A DNA stretch of 64,000 nt from Ceraceosorus guamensis (taxonomy: Eukaryota; Basidiomycota; Exobasidiomycetes; Ceraceosorales; Ceraceosoraceae): assembly GCF_003144195.1 (NCBI RefSeq), contig NW_020290026.1, positions 1-64,000 on the forward strand. The letters are read 5' to 3'. The position numbers and the translations under genes were made by a program. How positions within the stretch are numbered: the stretch's first letter is position 1; the number at the start of each line of letters is the position of its first letter. Below the pieces are notes generated by a model that searched no databases, had not been told where the DNA came from, and worked only from the letters and a program-made list of their open reading frames with translations. Shown here piece by piece: positions 20,030 to 30,875 of the stretch.

Positions 20030-22501
20030 CTAGTCTACTGTGCAAGGGATATCTGCCGCGCGAAGAGCGGCTCGACCTTCCTCGGTCCAGAATTGTTCAG
20101 TTCTCAGCGCGTATTCGTGATGTAGCCTGAGGTCTTTTGCTTCGTGTTCCTCGGCTTCAGTTTTCAATGCTTCTGATGACAATGCCGAGTCGTCGCGATG
20201 TGTCTGATGCTGTGACTCGACGCTCTGGATCTTTGACACCAATTCATCGGTTGTGCCTGGTTGCTTCATGCCTCCGAAGGCGCCCAACGCGCCTGATCGT
20301 ATCCAAGCCGACACGTTGCGCTGCCACCTGGCATGTGCCAGGACACCAATGAGTTGGAGCAAGACATCGTCCAGGTCTTCTTCTGCACTCGATTCGGTAT
20401 GGGGGTTGGATCCGCGATCGAAAGACGACGTGGTCCCTGACTCTGATGTCAACGTAGGTGTAGTCAATCCTGCCAAAGACCCGCGCTTTTGATCCGCACT
20501 CGGCTGCTCGTCATCTTCCACCGTAGAATGCGTCGCTGCTTCTGAGTCGACCGAACTAGAGGTCGCGCGTGACATGTCCAGAATATCCTCGTCCTCCATC
20601 GGCCCGATCATGGCGTCATCTCCGGTACTCTTCCCGGACCGCTTTGCCATTCTCCACTGTCTCGCCTTCTTAGCCCTAGCAGCATCGAATTCGGGAATGA
20701 GCAAATGGTTGAAAGGCTGCAAGCGGGCCTTGTCTGGTGAGTCGTCGAGCAACAGCGTGTTGTGGGATCCATATCCTCTCCCAGGAACCCATTCATCTTG
20801 CCCAGACTGGACGTCGAGGCGGGTCTTTGGGACCTTGACGAAGGCTTGAGCTCCGAGCGCCGCTTCTAATGCAGCCTGAGGATCCTTCGCGCCACGGCTA
20901 TGGCTCAAAGACAAGCTTTGCGGAGTATTGCGCATCTCCTGCCCCCCGTCATTCTCTTCGGTACCTGTATTGACGTCCTGACCATCCATTTCAAATCTTC
21001 TGTCTGCCTGCACCCTCCTCTCGCCTTCATGTTGGCGCCTGAGCTCCCCCTTCTTCCCGGCTCGATCTACGTTCAGCGCTGCCCAGACCACCTCCAAGTC
21101 TTTGGTGCTGGCAGCTTTCTTGGCTCTGAAGATTTTTGGCACCAGGGTATCCCTCGCCCACACCCTCAGCAATTCAGCTGCCTGTTCAGGTGTGAATATA
21201 GCGCGCGTCATCGCCACTACATTTTGAGGTTGGGCTGAGGACCACAGGAAAAGACGGACTCGAGCACGGCTTGATCCGACCGGCTCCTCAGGATGTGAGC
21301 GCCAGATAGAGTCGGTGAAGGCAGAATCCGAATCGTGGCCTCCTTGCAACAACGGCGACGCAGATCGTTTCCAGAAGCGGGTCCCAACAGGCCACTTTGA
21401 GTTGAGTGAGAGATCGTCCACAGCCTCTCCGAGACCCTCGGCCCCTTCCTCTTCTTGATCTCCGTCCCTCTGGGTGTCCCACTCTTCCCATAGGCGAAGC
21501 CTTTCCTCTCGTGAAACGTTTGTGACCGGAAGTCCCAACGCCCAAATGAGGAACACGTTGAGGTAAGGCCTCCTGGTTGGGTTCGAGCTGCTGGCAAAGG
21601 AAGAACCACCTCTGAAGACTAGCGTGCCGTTCAAGTCCAAAAGCAGCAACGGCAGCGGCCGAGGTGGACGCAAAAGCGATGGAGGGTACGGCTGAGGCTC
21701 AGAGTTTGCTGATTCGAAGTACGAGTCACGTGGGCCTGGCCGAAGAGGTAAAGGCTTCAATGGCGTGTAAGGAGACCGTCGAGATGGCGAGCTCGACCCT
21801 GGCGAATGGCCACGAGATGTCGTGTAGTGCCTGTAAGATGAAGGCGAGGATGAGATGAGTGACATGTCCGAGCTTGCGTGACCCAGCAGATGAGCAGGCA
21901 TGGCGCTCGTCGGGCGTCTGTTAAGCTCGTGTTCGTGAGTTCCGGAGCTCTGACCAGCTTGCGCCGCAAGAAATCCGGCTTGGTACCCCGCCTGATAGCC
22001 CTGCCTGTACACTTGATCGTGGTAAGACTCCGCCCAGCTTTGCTGATGATCGGGCTGACCCAGCGGGGCGGCGGGATGCAGTGCTGCTTGTCCGGTATGG
22101 ACAGCCTGCGGCGAAGCAAGAGACTGCGCCCATGGAGCCGCTTGTGGACCTGTTTCGCCGTAGTTGCCGTGCTGCCACGCGCTATCCTGACTCGATTGAT
22201 GGATACGGTACTCTTGTGGCTGATGCTGCTGCTGCTGGGTCGACTGGTGGTGTTGCGGCAACCTTACTTGAGGCTGCGTGTACTGCTGATAGTCGTACCT
22301 CCGAGACGCAGCAGAGTTACCATGTGCTTGCTGCTGACTCTGCCACGTCTGAGTCGACTCCGCTACTTGCCCGCCTGTGGCTTGTCCACCTTGGTACTGC
22401 TCGGTGTAGTGCTGCTGCTCTTGTTGATCTCCGCTCTGTGTATATGCTGGGTAGTAAGAGGCATGCGCACCAGCTCCTCCGGCTTGTGGCCACGCCGCCA
22501 T
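20030..22501 (-). CDS. FCP1/NIF-like HAD-domain protein with Gln-rich N-terminus
   Basis: Single exon, 823 residues, from the ATG at 22501 (MAAWPQAGGAG) to the TAG at 20030. The same frame is open further upstream to 22906 but has no convincing start, so I prefer 22501. Residues 20-190 are rich in Gln, Tyr and Ser (prion-like), followed by a Ser/Pro/Arg linker. The HAD/FCP1-homology domain begins at LLLLDLNGTLVFR (nucleophile loop at 289-293), continues with RVRLFLWSSAQPQNV (about 415-429) and ends with LLLDDSPDKA (584-593). Two disordered insertions enlarge it. The usual DxDGT is DLNGT here: the second Asp, the acid/base in FCP1-type phosphatases, is Asn. The known family dephosphorylates proteins such as the RNA polymerase II tail; activity of this member is uncertain. 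It is convergent with the ABC gene, 136 bp away. Confidence 0.85.
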   Translation of the reverse strand: MAAWPQAGGAGAHASYYPAYTQSGDQQEQQHYTEQYQGGQATGGQVAESTQTWQSQQQAHGNSAASRRYDYQQYTQPQVRLPQHHQSTQQQQHQPQEYRIHQSSQDSAWQHGNYGETGPQAAPWAQSLASPQAVHTGQAALHPAAPLGQPDHQQSWAESYHDQVYRQGYQAGYQAGFLAAQAGQSSGTHEHELNRRPTSAMPAHLLGHASSDMSLISSSPSSYRHYTTSRGHSPGSSSPSRRSPYTPLKPLPLRPGPRDSYFESANSEPQPYPPSLLRPPRPLPLLLLDLNGTLVFRGGSSFASSSNPTRRPYLNVFLIWALGLPVTNVSREERLRLWEEWDTQRDGDQEEEGAEGLGEAVDDLSLNSKWPVGTRFWKRSASPLLQGGHDSDSAFTDSIWRSHPEEPVGSSRARVRLFLWSSAQPQNVVAMTRAIFTPEQAAELLRVWARDTLVPKIFRAKKAASTKDLEVVWAALNVDRAGKKGELRRQHEGERRVQADRRFEMDGQDVNTGTEENDGGQEMRNTPQSLSLSHSRGAKDPQAALEAALGAQAFVKVPKTRLDVQSGQDEWVPGRGYGSHNTLLLDDSPDKARLQPFNHLLIPEFDAARAKKARQWRMAKRSGKSTGDDAMIGPMEDEDILDMSRATSSSVDSEAATHSTVEDDEQPSADQKRGSLAGLTTPTLTSESGTTSSFDRGSNPHTESSAEEDLDDVLLQLIGVLAHARWQRNVSAWIRSGALGAFGGMKQPGTTDELVSKIQSVESQHQTHRDDSALSSEALKTEAEEHEAKDLRLHHEYALRTEQFWTEEGRAALRAADIPCTVD

Positions 22502-24185
22502 TTGGCTATACCTCCTTCGCTCACGTAAATCGAAAAAGGGAGCTGCAGTGCTGATGAGGTAGATGCCCTTGTCCACGTACTTGCCAGCGTTGCCTACAGC
22601 AGAAGCACTTGAATCGGGCCCGTACTTTCGCGATTCGTTGGGACTGACGCTAGAGAGTGTCTCGTCCGGAGTGATATGTACTCTCGGTGGTGATAGCGGT
22701 ACTGTCCTGTGTCGAGGCCGAATCGCAAGCTCGATGCCCTGCTGTCTGAGACGGCCTTCGATAAAGGGCTGGAGGTGTGTGCGAGCGCGGAGCATTCGCG
22801 TGCGGCTTGGCAAATGGCGCGCAGCACGTTGATGATGCAGGAGCTTGCAGCGGATGACTCGAAAGCTGATCGAGTCAGGGCAAAGAAATGCAGCGTCGAG
22901 AATCACTAATGGCTGCCAATCGATATCGCTGCGTCAGGCTGATAGGACGTCTCAAGCGAGCAACATCAGCTGTTCCTGCTGCATGCCGCCTGATCTCTGG
23001 GCAATGTCCGGTCGCCGGTCTGTGAAGGTATGGGTGCCCAAGCGCTGCCGATTCGTGGAATCGACGAAAGATGGAGCTGACGGGTGAGATGAGCTAGGCG
23101 ATGTATGCGCAGCGCACCAAGCTCAACTTTCTTTGGGCTAAGAAGTGCGTATGACCCAGCAGCTGCGACACGACCGCCCATCCGACTCAAACTCAAGACT
23201 TTGCGTTCGCCTTCCCCATCGTGCAATCACGATGAATATCACGCTTGCCCTTGTAGTGATTATAGTCACGAGCCTGTTGATTTTGGTTTCTTGTTCTTCT
23301 CGTTGCGCGCGTTCCTGATCGCCGCCATTGATGCTCACGTGACCTGTAGACTTGACGTGTCTTTGAGGATCATTCGCAACAATCTTGAATTTTGAATCAC
23401 GAATTCTTGATTCTATCAATTCGTGATTCGTGATTGATGACTCTGACTGCAAGTTCACCTTATTGCCTCAACAGATCGGTTTGTGATTGAATATTCACCA
23501 TTGACAGGTTGTATTTGCGAAGACAACACAATCACGAATTTGTTTGGCCATCGCGGCCCGTGCGCCGCCGCGGTCGGATCCTCCATCACGCCCTCATCGC
23601 GTCTCGTCGTGCAGGATCAATCAAGAATCTCAGACATCATCGCGTAAATAAGCGCGTTCCACAGGCTCGCCCGTGCTGATCGGCACCACAGCAGCCTTCT
23701 TCGTGCCTGGATGTTTCGATTACCAGTCAAGATCCGTCAGTCATGGATGCACTCAACAGCGACTCAAAAGACTACTGTGACTGTAGCAGCGATGCTCAGC
23801 CGGACAAAGCCCTGCCTTGTGCTCGTGCTCGCTCTCGCTCGAGACTGCCTTGGCAACCACAGCTACGTGTGAGCGCGATGGATCGCGGCCCGCTCAGACG
23901 ACCTGCAACGAATGGACGGAGAAGAGAATCTACGCCCAACTCTAGCCTCTATCTCGAGACACAGATCCAGCTTATCAAGTGGCTGCACTTCGCAAGTCAG
24001 CCTCGACTTTTCTGTCAGCGCTCTGTCCAAGGCAAGCTTGACAGCGCTCATGGCGGTAGCGCCCGATACCGACCTTCAAACCCGAGAAGGAGGAGTCGCC
24101 TTCACTTTATCAGCCCGCACAGGCCTACCGTGACTCTCGCCGCGAATCTGGAGGTGGCGGGCTTGGAAATTTGTGGGAACCGGCA
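22502..24185. other. Divergent intergenic region, including possible upstream exon of the next gene
   Basis: It holds the promoter side of the FCP1-like gene and the 5' region of the gene starting near 24186. CACGAAT/CGTGATT words cluster at 23376-23460. From 24060 onward the frame of the downstream gene is open and looks protein-like (KPEKEESPSLYQPAQAYRD), so an additional upstream exon, perhaps beginning at the ATG at 23912 or 23743, is possible but not resolved. Confidence 0.45.
23376..23460. repeat. CACGAAT / CGTGATT word cluster
   Basis: Words of the type TTGAATCACGAATTCTTGATT and AATTCGTGATTCGTGATTG follow each other within 85 bp. They contain overlapping half-palindromes and match the word family seen in other intergenic spaces here. 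Confidence 0.5.
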
Positions 24186-26584
24186 ATGTCTTGGGCGCCT
24201 TCGCACGAGGTCATTTCCCTCATGGCCATCGAACCTCAAGTTCAACCTCCTCCCCTCAACACAGCATCCACACCCTCACCTTTCAATCCTACGGCCTCTG
24301 TGTCAGTCGACACGACCAACACAGGCTCGCGATTACATTTCTGCCTAGCTTCGCCTTCCGAGGCGACCTTGCGCAACTTATCGGAACAGGGTGCGCCCGG
24401 AGGTGGCAGCCTGATGGGGACTAGCGTAGAGAATGCTCTGGTCTTGTCAGACGATGACGAAGAGGTGAGCGCAGTGTAGAGAGTGATCCATGCTCTAGGT
24501 GAGCTCGACACTCACGGGGCCCGATTTGTTAGGACAACGTGCCTGCTGCGAGAGCCGCGCCGTCCCTGCCCAGCACGCCTTCGCACAATCCCTTCGCAGT
24601 TGCCAGAGCTCAAGCGGCCGCTGCCATCGCGGCCGCACAAGCATCGCCTTCCCGTACCTGCACGAACGCAACCGCCTCAGCTATTCTCGATAGTGCGACG
24701 TCAGATCACCGGACTTTAACACCTCCGACGACAGATGCGTGCAATTCTGTGAGGGCCTCAGGCACTCCATCCGATGCTCGTGCCTGGCGGCAGTCTCCAC
24801 AGTCACGTCATCAAGGCAGCTTCGATGATGTCCACGCCCGACCTCCTGCTATCGCGGAGGAGCGCAATGAGACTTTGCAGCAACGCATACAAGCGATGGA
24901 GGACGAACTGAAGGCCTTGCGCGGTCAATTAGAAGAAAGGTCGAGTCAGCAGAACACCCAAGTGAGGAACTTGCACCATACCATCAATGACCTTGGGAGC
25001 TCGTATCGCAAGTCAGCTGCTGCTGAAGAGGAAACTTCCCAGAAGGTGGAGAGAGCTTTCAAGAAGCTCGCATCTCTGCAGGGTCAACTGACAAGGTTAG
25101 ACAAAGCAGTTACAAAATCTCACAACGAGCTGATGTCGCAGATCAATAGCACACAAGGCAAGCTACAGGAGTGGCAAGCATCAATTCAAGCCAAAGCCGC
25201 AAGCAGGCTATCTGAAATGGCTCGTCGACAATCCAATTTTGAGCGCAAGTTTTCTGAGCTAGCTGAACAAGACGCCGAGCTTGCTGCTCAAATTGCGGAG
25301 GCCGCCCCTCGCTCGCTACAAAGCGAAGGCGCCGCGGCAATTGCCAGCCGCTCAGTCGGTGGCAGACCCAGCAATCTGTGCTGTCCCAGATGGGTCTCTC
25401 CAGGTGCACTGACCGCTCAGTCGAGGAGGTGGAGGGCAAGACAGTGGGGTTCGCTTGTCGATCATCTCCTCGAGAAGCACAACAGTCCAAACGACGGTAG
25501 AGCTGTGGACTTTTGCCTTCAGACGATTGAGCGCCTCAATTTTCACGCGAGTAGCGGCGATACGTTCAGGATCTGGCTCGACAAGGGCTGTCACTATGTT
25601 GGTTGCGAGCTGTGGTGCGACCGGGACGGCGTCATCAGCATCAAGCTTCGTAATCCGGATCTACCATGGCTTGAAGAGAGACTTCCTCGCGGCCGAGAAG
25701 TGATGAGCTGGCTTGATACCTGCGGTTGGAAGGCTAGCGACGACGGCCTACAATGGAATCAAAATGACGCACTCACAGACCGCGGCCGTGAGGGAGGCGA
25801 TGGATCGAGCACGTCCGTCAGTCTACTCAGCGCTACGAGCAGTCACCAATCCGAGGCCGAGGGACGGCAACTGACCAGCTCGTCGACAGGCCTACCTAGA
25901 CGTAAGCGACGCAGAACCCACCCCAAACTCTTGGGGTCTGAGGTGGTCAGCGGAGATGCGGAGGCTGGCAGTGCTGCTATGCGCATGCTTGACAATCGTT
26001 CTGCTTCGGCGCTGGAAGCATCGAGCAACATGGAGATTAGCTCGGGCAACCGTGCTCAAGACAGCAACGAGTCAAGTGGTCTGTCAGATGTGCCTACTCC
26101 GCGATCCTCGCCAGTGCCAACGCGCAATAGCGATCTCTCGAACCCGTCGCATCTGCCACCGCAGACCGATCCGGCCTCATACCGAGCTCTGTATCCTCTA
26201 GTAGACATCTTGCGGGAAGTACAGCGACCAGGAGGTGTCTTTGAGCGTGGCTATGGGTCAGGCACATTGGCCAAGGAGCTTAGAGCAAGGATGGGACTGG
26301 TGTATGGGCAAGTAATGAAAGCATCAACAACCCATTACTCTCGCTTGAAAGACTGGATCAAGACAATCAACTCGAGGGTAAAGGTGGAATGGGTCAAGGA
26401 GACTTCGCAGGTTCGCCTTGAAGATTTAAATAGCCCCTTCTTTTCAGAAAAGGAGAACGATGCATACTTTGACTACGTGGAAAGTCTTCCTCTTTGGGCG
26501 CGACAAACTCGCCCATTGTCGCGACGCCAGGAACGAAGGATTGCGGCGGCGGCGCAGTTGTCAGGGAGAACAGAAGGCAGCTGA
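24186..26584 (+). CDS. Coiled-coil protein with two unrecognised domains, tandem paralog A
   Basis: Exons 24186-24464 and 24533-26584 (68-nt intron, GTGAGC...TTAG, phase 0) give 776 residues. The start is provisional because the frame is open back to 24060. After a Ser/Pro/Ala-rich N-terminus there is a coiled coil at about 203-353. A middle domain follows at about 399-493: FRIWLDKGCHYVGCELW, then a DRDGVISIKLRNPDLPW core. Next comes a basic RRKRRRTHPK stretch near 548 (likely nuclear signal). A C-terminal domain lies at about 639-746, with YRALYPLVDILREVQ, LAKELRARMG and ENDAYFDY. The middle and C-terminal domains align with those of the next gene, in the same order, so the two are tandem duplicates. 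I do not recognise either domain. There is no signal peptide or membrane segment. Confidence 0.75.
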
Positions 26585-27467
26585 CAGGCTCCTGTCTGGC
26601 TTTGTTACCTCGCCAATGCCTGTAATCTTAGACTCAAATACCATGTTCGTTTGCGTTTCGCGGATATGAGATCCAGACATGACCACAACACGCGGTCCTT
26701 GAGCTGACGCTTGCCTATGCTCGCAAGCATCTCGCTGCTTGCTCTTGAGCGTGTGTACCTAAACCGAACACCGTTCTAGACTCTGCGCATGTCACCTCCT
26801 CATCGCCTTCTGGCCACACTGCAGCAGTCGTGGCACGGGCGGCCCGAGCGCATTAAGGCGTGCGACCACAACGTCTTATATAGTCGTGTTGAGCTAGGCA
26901 ATTCTGCAGACTCCCACAGCGCGACCGGCTGATTTTTTCATTTCCTTTCGCAAAGTTGGAGACAGCGATCTACTGCTCGTCATTCAGATTCGTGCCTCAG
27001 CGTGTTCGCACGCCGTGTGACAGCGCGCGCCGTGTAGGTGTTGCGTACCGCGTACAGTACCGCGTACCGCGGCATGCTGCTGGTGCGGTGGGCGCAGGAC
27101 CGCAAAGGTGCAACCGCGGGGGCGGCCACAGTAAGGCTCCCACTCGTAAGATGACCTCCACGATTTGTAGTTCTCGTGATCCTGATTCACCATTCAGATC
27201 TTACTGGTCAGCTCCCTGAGCCAACGCCCACGAATGTTGCATGCCGGACGGACGATTGCCAGCATCATCTGCATCGGAAGCTCATCTTGCAGCCGACAAC
27301 ATGAGCTTTGGAGGCTCCTTGCTCATTGCGCGAATGGAGGAGATGGGCCTTCATGAGACGTGACTTGAGCCAGCCTTTTGTGGAGCTTTGGGTGGGCGAA
27401 GGCTCGCCTAGGAATCATCCTTGCAAGCCTATGCTTTCTGAGTGAAAGCATCTACATCAGCCACAAA
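26585..27467. other. Intergenic spacer between the two paralogs, with TATA-like box and GTACCGC repeats
   Basis: A TATA-like CTTATATAG lies near 26875-26883. At 27043-27072 the words GCGTACCGCGTAC and TACCGCGTACCGCGG are repeated head to tail with internal symmetry. No convincing open frame is present. Confidence 0.5.
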
Positions 27468-30400
27468 ATGTCGCGACCTCCCTCTCTTCCTTTCTCCCGC
27501 CCACCCGCACTTCGCTCATCTCCTAACCTCTGGGCGAGCCAGCACGTTAATGCTCCTGCGATATCCCAGCCAAGAGCGCCTGCGCCTGCTGCTTCTGCCA
27601 CAGCTGGTGAGCTTGTAGCAGCCGGTACCAAGGCTTCACAAACCACACAACGTGGGGGACACAGCTTCGAGCAGCCTCTTGTCCTTTCATCCGACGGACA
27701 CGAAGCCGAGCAGCAACCGCCATTCGCAGGGCATAATCGTTCAAATGCCGCAGGTCCGAGCCTCAGTCCCTCTAGCGAGAACGTCTCACGACATACCAAT
27801 GCGCCGTTCTTGGTCAGCGGAACGAATGTTGGACTACTCCAGCCTCCAGGTGGGACGGGCCGAGGACTATCCGCGACCTCCGCACAGCCGAGTTCCGCAG
27901 GGCCGTACGCACACAGACCCTGTCTTAATGGCAATGGAGCACCCGAGCACCGGACGAGCGGGCAACAGAGCTGGCCGCCAGGGATTCCGCTGCGACCAGA
28001 CATCGGACCCAGAGGGCATGGGCTCTCGGCACACTCGCCCTCGGATGGCGTGCCGCGAGCCAATGAAGGACTGTATGGAGGGCCCTACAGGTCCTCCTTG
28101 CGCGAGCAGTCTGGGCCCAACGCAGGTCCGGTGAGTGCAGGTATGGACGCAAGTCGAACACTTGAGCGGCCAAAGCTGAGAACGTTTGCCGGCCGATTCC
28201 TCTGTTAGCAGGAGGAACGACTGTCCAGGGACCCCATGTCACTTGACTTGAGAGCGATCATCGCAGAGCGTGAGAGCCTTGCTGAACATCTCGAGTCTTA
28301 TGGCCAGGAGCTGGAAGCGCAGCGCACAAAGGCAGAGGCCCTTCAGAGAGAACTCGCTATCGAGACCGAGCAGCGGAACCTACTCGAGGAGCGGCTTGGC
28401 AAGATGGAGTCGGTAGCACTGGCGTTGCAGGCAGCAGTGAGAGTACTCGAGACGGGCAAGAGACACATGGAGGCAGACCTTCACAGGCTGAATGAAGAGC
28501 AGCTGGTTCTGACGGCAAGGATGGGCGAACTTCACGAGCGCTGTGTCGGTGCTGAGGCAGCGCTTGCGAGGGCCCGGAGTCAGATTGCAAACTCAGCAGA
28601 GAGCTTGGCACCTGTACCCACGAACCAGGGTAATCACGCAAGACTTGATCGTTCCGACGAGTATGCTTTTAGCACAGCGCTCAAACGCAAATTGACTCAG
28701 CTCGCGGAAGATCGCCAGCGCTGCGCGCCTGCATTCAACGGGCATTCCACAGGAAGCTGGGACGTCGAATCAGCCGACGAAAGCACCGTCGATCCCACGA
28801 GTCCTGAAGAGGAGCGGGCGCTCGAGCCACAACAACCGCCATCAAAGAAAGCTCGTGCTTCAAGTGCCCTCGGTCAGCTGGCCGAGACTGTCAAGAAAAG
28901 CAACTCGAACGAAGATTCATCGGCAGCGCAGCTCGGAAAGACGACAGATACTCAGAGTGTACGCACTGTCGAACGTGATGCGGCGATGTCGTCATCTACG
29001 CACTCGACTGCCGAAGTAATCAAAACCCCCTCGTTGACTGCCGCGGTCCAACGTGCACAATCTGTACAGGAAATCACCGAGGAGGTGTCCGGCTCTTCAG
29101 CCCTCTCGAGTCCACCCGGAACGCCAGCGACATTGATGACTGCGGCACCCTCCTCCTTGTATGAGGCATCAGAGGCTGCGCCGAGCCCCTCAGAGCAAGC
29201 AACTTTCGTCTCTGAGCTTTCCATACCATCGGATGCCTCCACTGCCTCCTACTCTCCAAGCCAGTCCGGTGCAATGTCCGAAAGCTCGACTGTAGCGTCA
29301 TCACGACCAGCTGGTCATGTCAGCGCACCGCGGCTGACTTCGTCGCGATCCCCGCGAAAATCCACAGCTCTCTCTCCACGCCGCATCGCTCTCATGTCTG
29401 AAGCTCGGGATAGGACACATAGCGGGTCAAGCACAGCGCAAGCTTCTTCTTCTGCGAGCAGAGAGTCAGCTGCAGTCTTGACTGCGCAGTCGCCTACAAC
29501 CCCTTTCGAAATTATCTCGCCAGATTGGCTACAATGGCCAACACAGTGGGACAGGGGCGACTTTGCAGATCGGCCACGGAATGTCTACGGCAGCCAGAAG
29601 TACTTGCAGCTTGTCGAGTTTTTGAGACGCAAGACCTCCGAACGCTCAAAGCGGGCTAATACTCTATCAGCTGTGGAGAGCAAAGAGCTGCATAGACCTC
29701 ATCGGCAAGATTTTAAAGCTTGGCTGCGTGGAGCTGTTGATTTTGTCGCGTTTCAAGTGTGGGAAGACGATGACGACGTGTTGCGCATTCAACTCCTTAA
29801 TCCCAGTATGCCGTGGCGCAAATTTCGGAATCTCAACGGAAACAAGCTGTTGAAATGGATTGCAAAACGTGAAGCCGAGGCTCGACAAGCCGAGGCCACC
29901 GAAACAGACGGGTCAACGGGTCGTGGCGGAGGCATTGACACCCCAAGCCCATCGGAAGCCTCCATCGCGCAACTTCCAGCCGCGGAGGGCGAAGACGGCA
30001 CTGAGGTAATTTCTGGGGACAAGCCCCCTTTGGGGCGAATCATGATCAAGTTACGGTTGTCACGAAAAACCTCGTCAGCCTCACAATCCCAGGCAAATTC
30101 TAGCGCCCCTAATAATGGCGACAGCATCACGCCTACCGCAGTGCCTGCTATATCAGCCAACGAGAGCATTGCGAGGGTTCCATCCGAGCCTCTCCACAAC
30201 GCGACGACACAGCCAGTCATCACACCTGAGCCCGTTGAAGGTCGCACGGTAGCATCGCCAGCCGAGCAATCTATCCCAGGATCGCAAATTCAGGCCGATT
30301 CTCAGCACACATCGGATATGGACATCGATGTCGAAGAGCGTCTAGAAAACGACAACCGATCCTCGCCAATGCCAGAAGCCGTGGCTGTGCGCACTGCGGC

Positions 30401-30875
30401 TGCTGAGCATCCAGTAGAGCAAGGCGAACCGGCCCAAGTGGCGCAAACGGAGTCCAGACCGTTAAGCTTCGGTGATCTGACGGCTGATGTCGATCCTCAT
30501 TCCATCAGAGCTCTGTATCCTCTCGCAGACATCGTGAGAGAAGCACAGTATGCTCACGAAGGACCAGCCCTTTTCCCTGGCGTTGGCATCGACGGTCTTC
30601 GCAAGGAGCTGCAACAAAGAATGGGCCCCATCTTTTCGGTGTGTGGTTTGCAGGTGCAGGACTTTCAGAGATGGTTTCAGCGGGTGGCATCCCAGCATTT
30701 GCTCTTGGAATGGTTGGATCCTGTCCCAAACTCTGACAATGAAGCCTCTGTGAGATTGACAGACAAGGAAGAGCCCTTTCGCATCGAAGCCGAGAATGAT
30801 GCGTACTTCGAATACATACATGCCTGGCATGATGCTGAAGGTGAACCTGGCACAGCTTCCGCCTCTAACACCTGA
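27468..30875 (+). CDS. Coiled-coil protein with two unrecognised domains, tandem paralog B
   Basis: Exons 27468-28130 and 28212-30875 (81-nt intron, GTGAGT...GCAG, phase 0) give 1108 residues starting MSRPPSLPFSRPP. Exon 1 is a Pro/Ser/Gly-rich disordered tail, with its intron placed as in the neighbouring paralog. Exon 2 opens with a strong coiled coil (about 231-355: ESLAEHLESYGQELEAQR). A KK-rich segment PPSKKARASS near 432 is a possible nuclear signal, and a long Ser/Thr/Pro/Ala-rich linker follows. The middle domain (about 684-778) contains DFKAWLRGAVDFVAFQVW and the core LRIQLLNPSMPW. The C-terminal domain (about 985-1095) contains IRALYPLADIVREAQ, LRKELQQRMG and ENDAYFEY. Both domains match those of the gene at 24186. 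The function is unknown; a nuclear, self-associating role is only inference. Confidence 0.82.

Noticed and set aside
23743-24348. 201-codon plus-strand frame just upstream of paralog A
   Set aside because: Its frame differs from that of the downstream exon and the sequence is Arg/Ser-rich; it may include a 5' UTR or small exon but is not supported as a separate gene.
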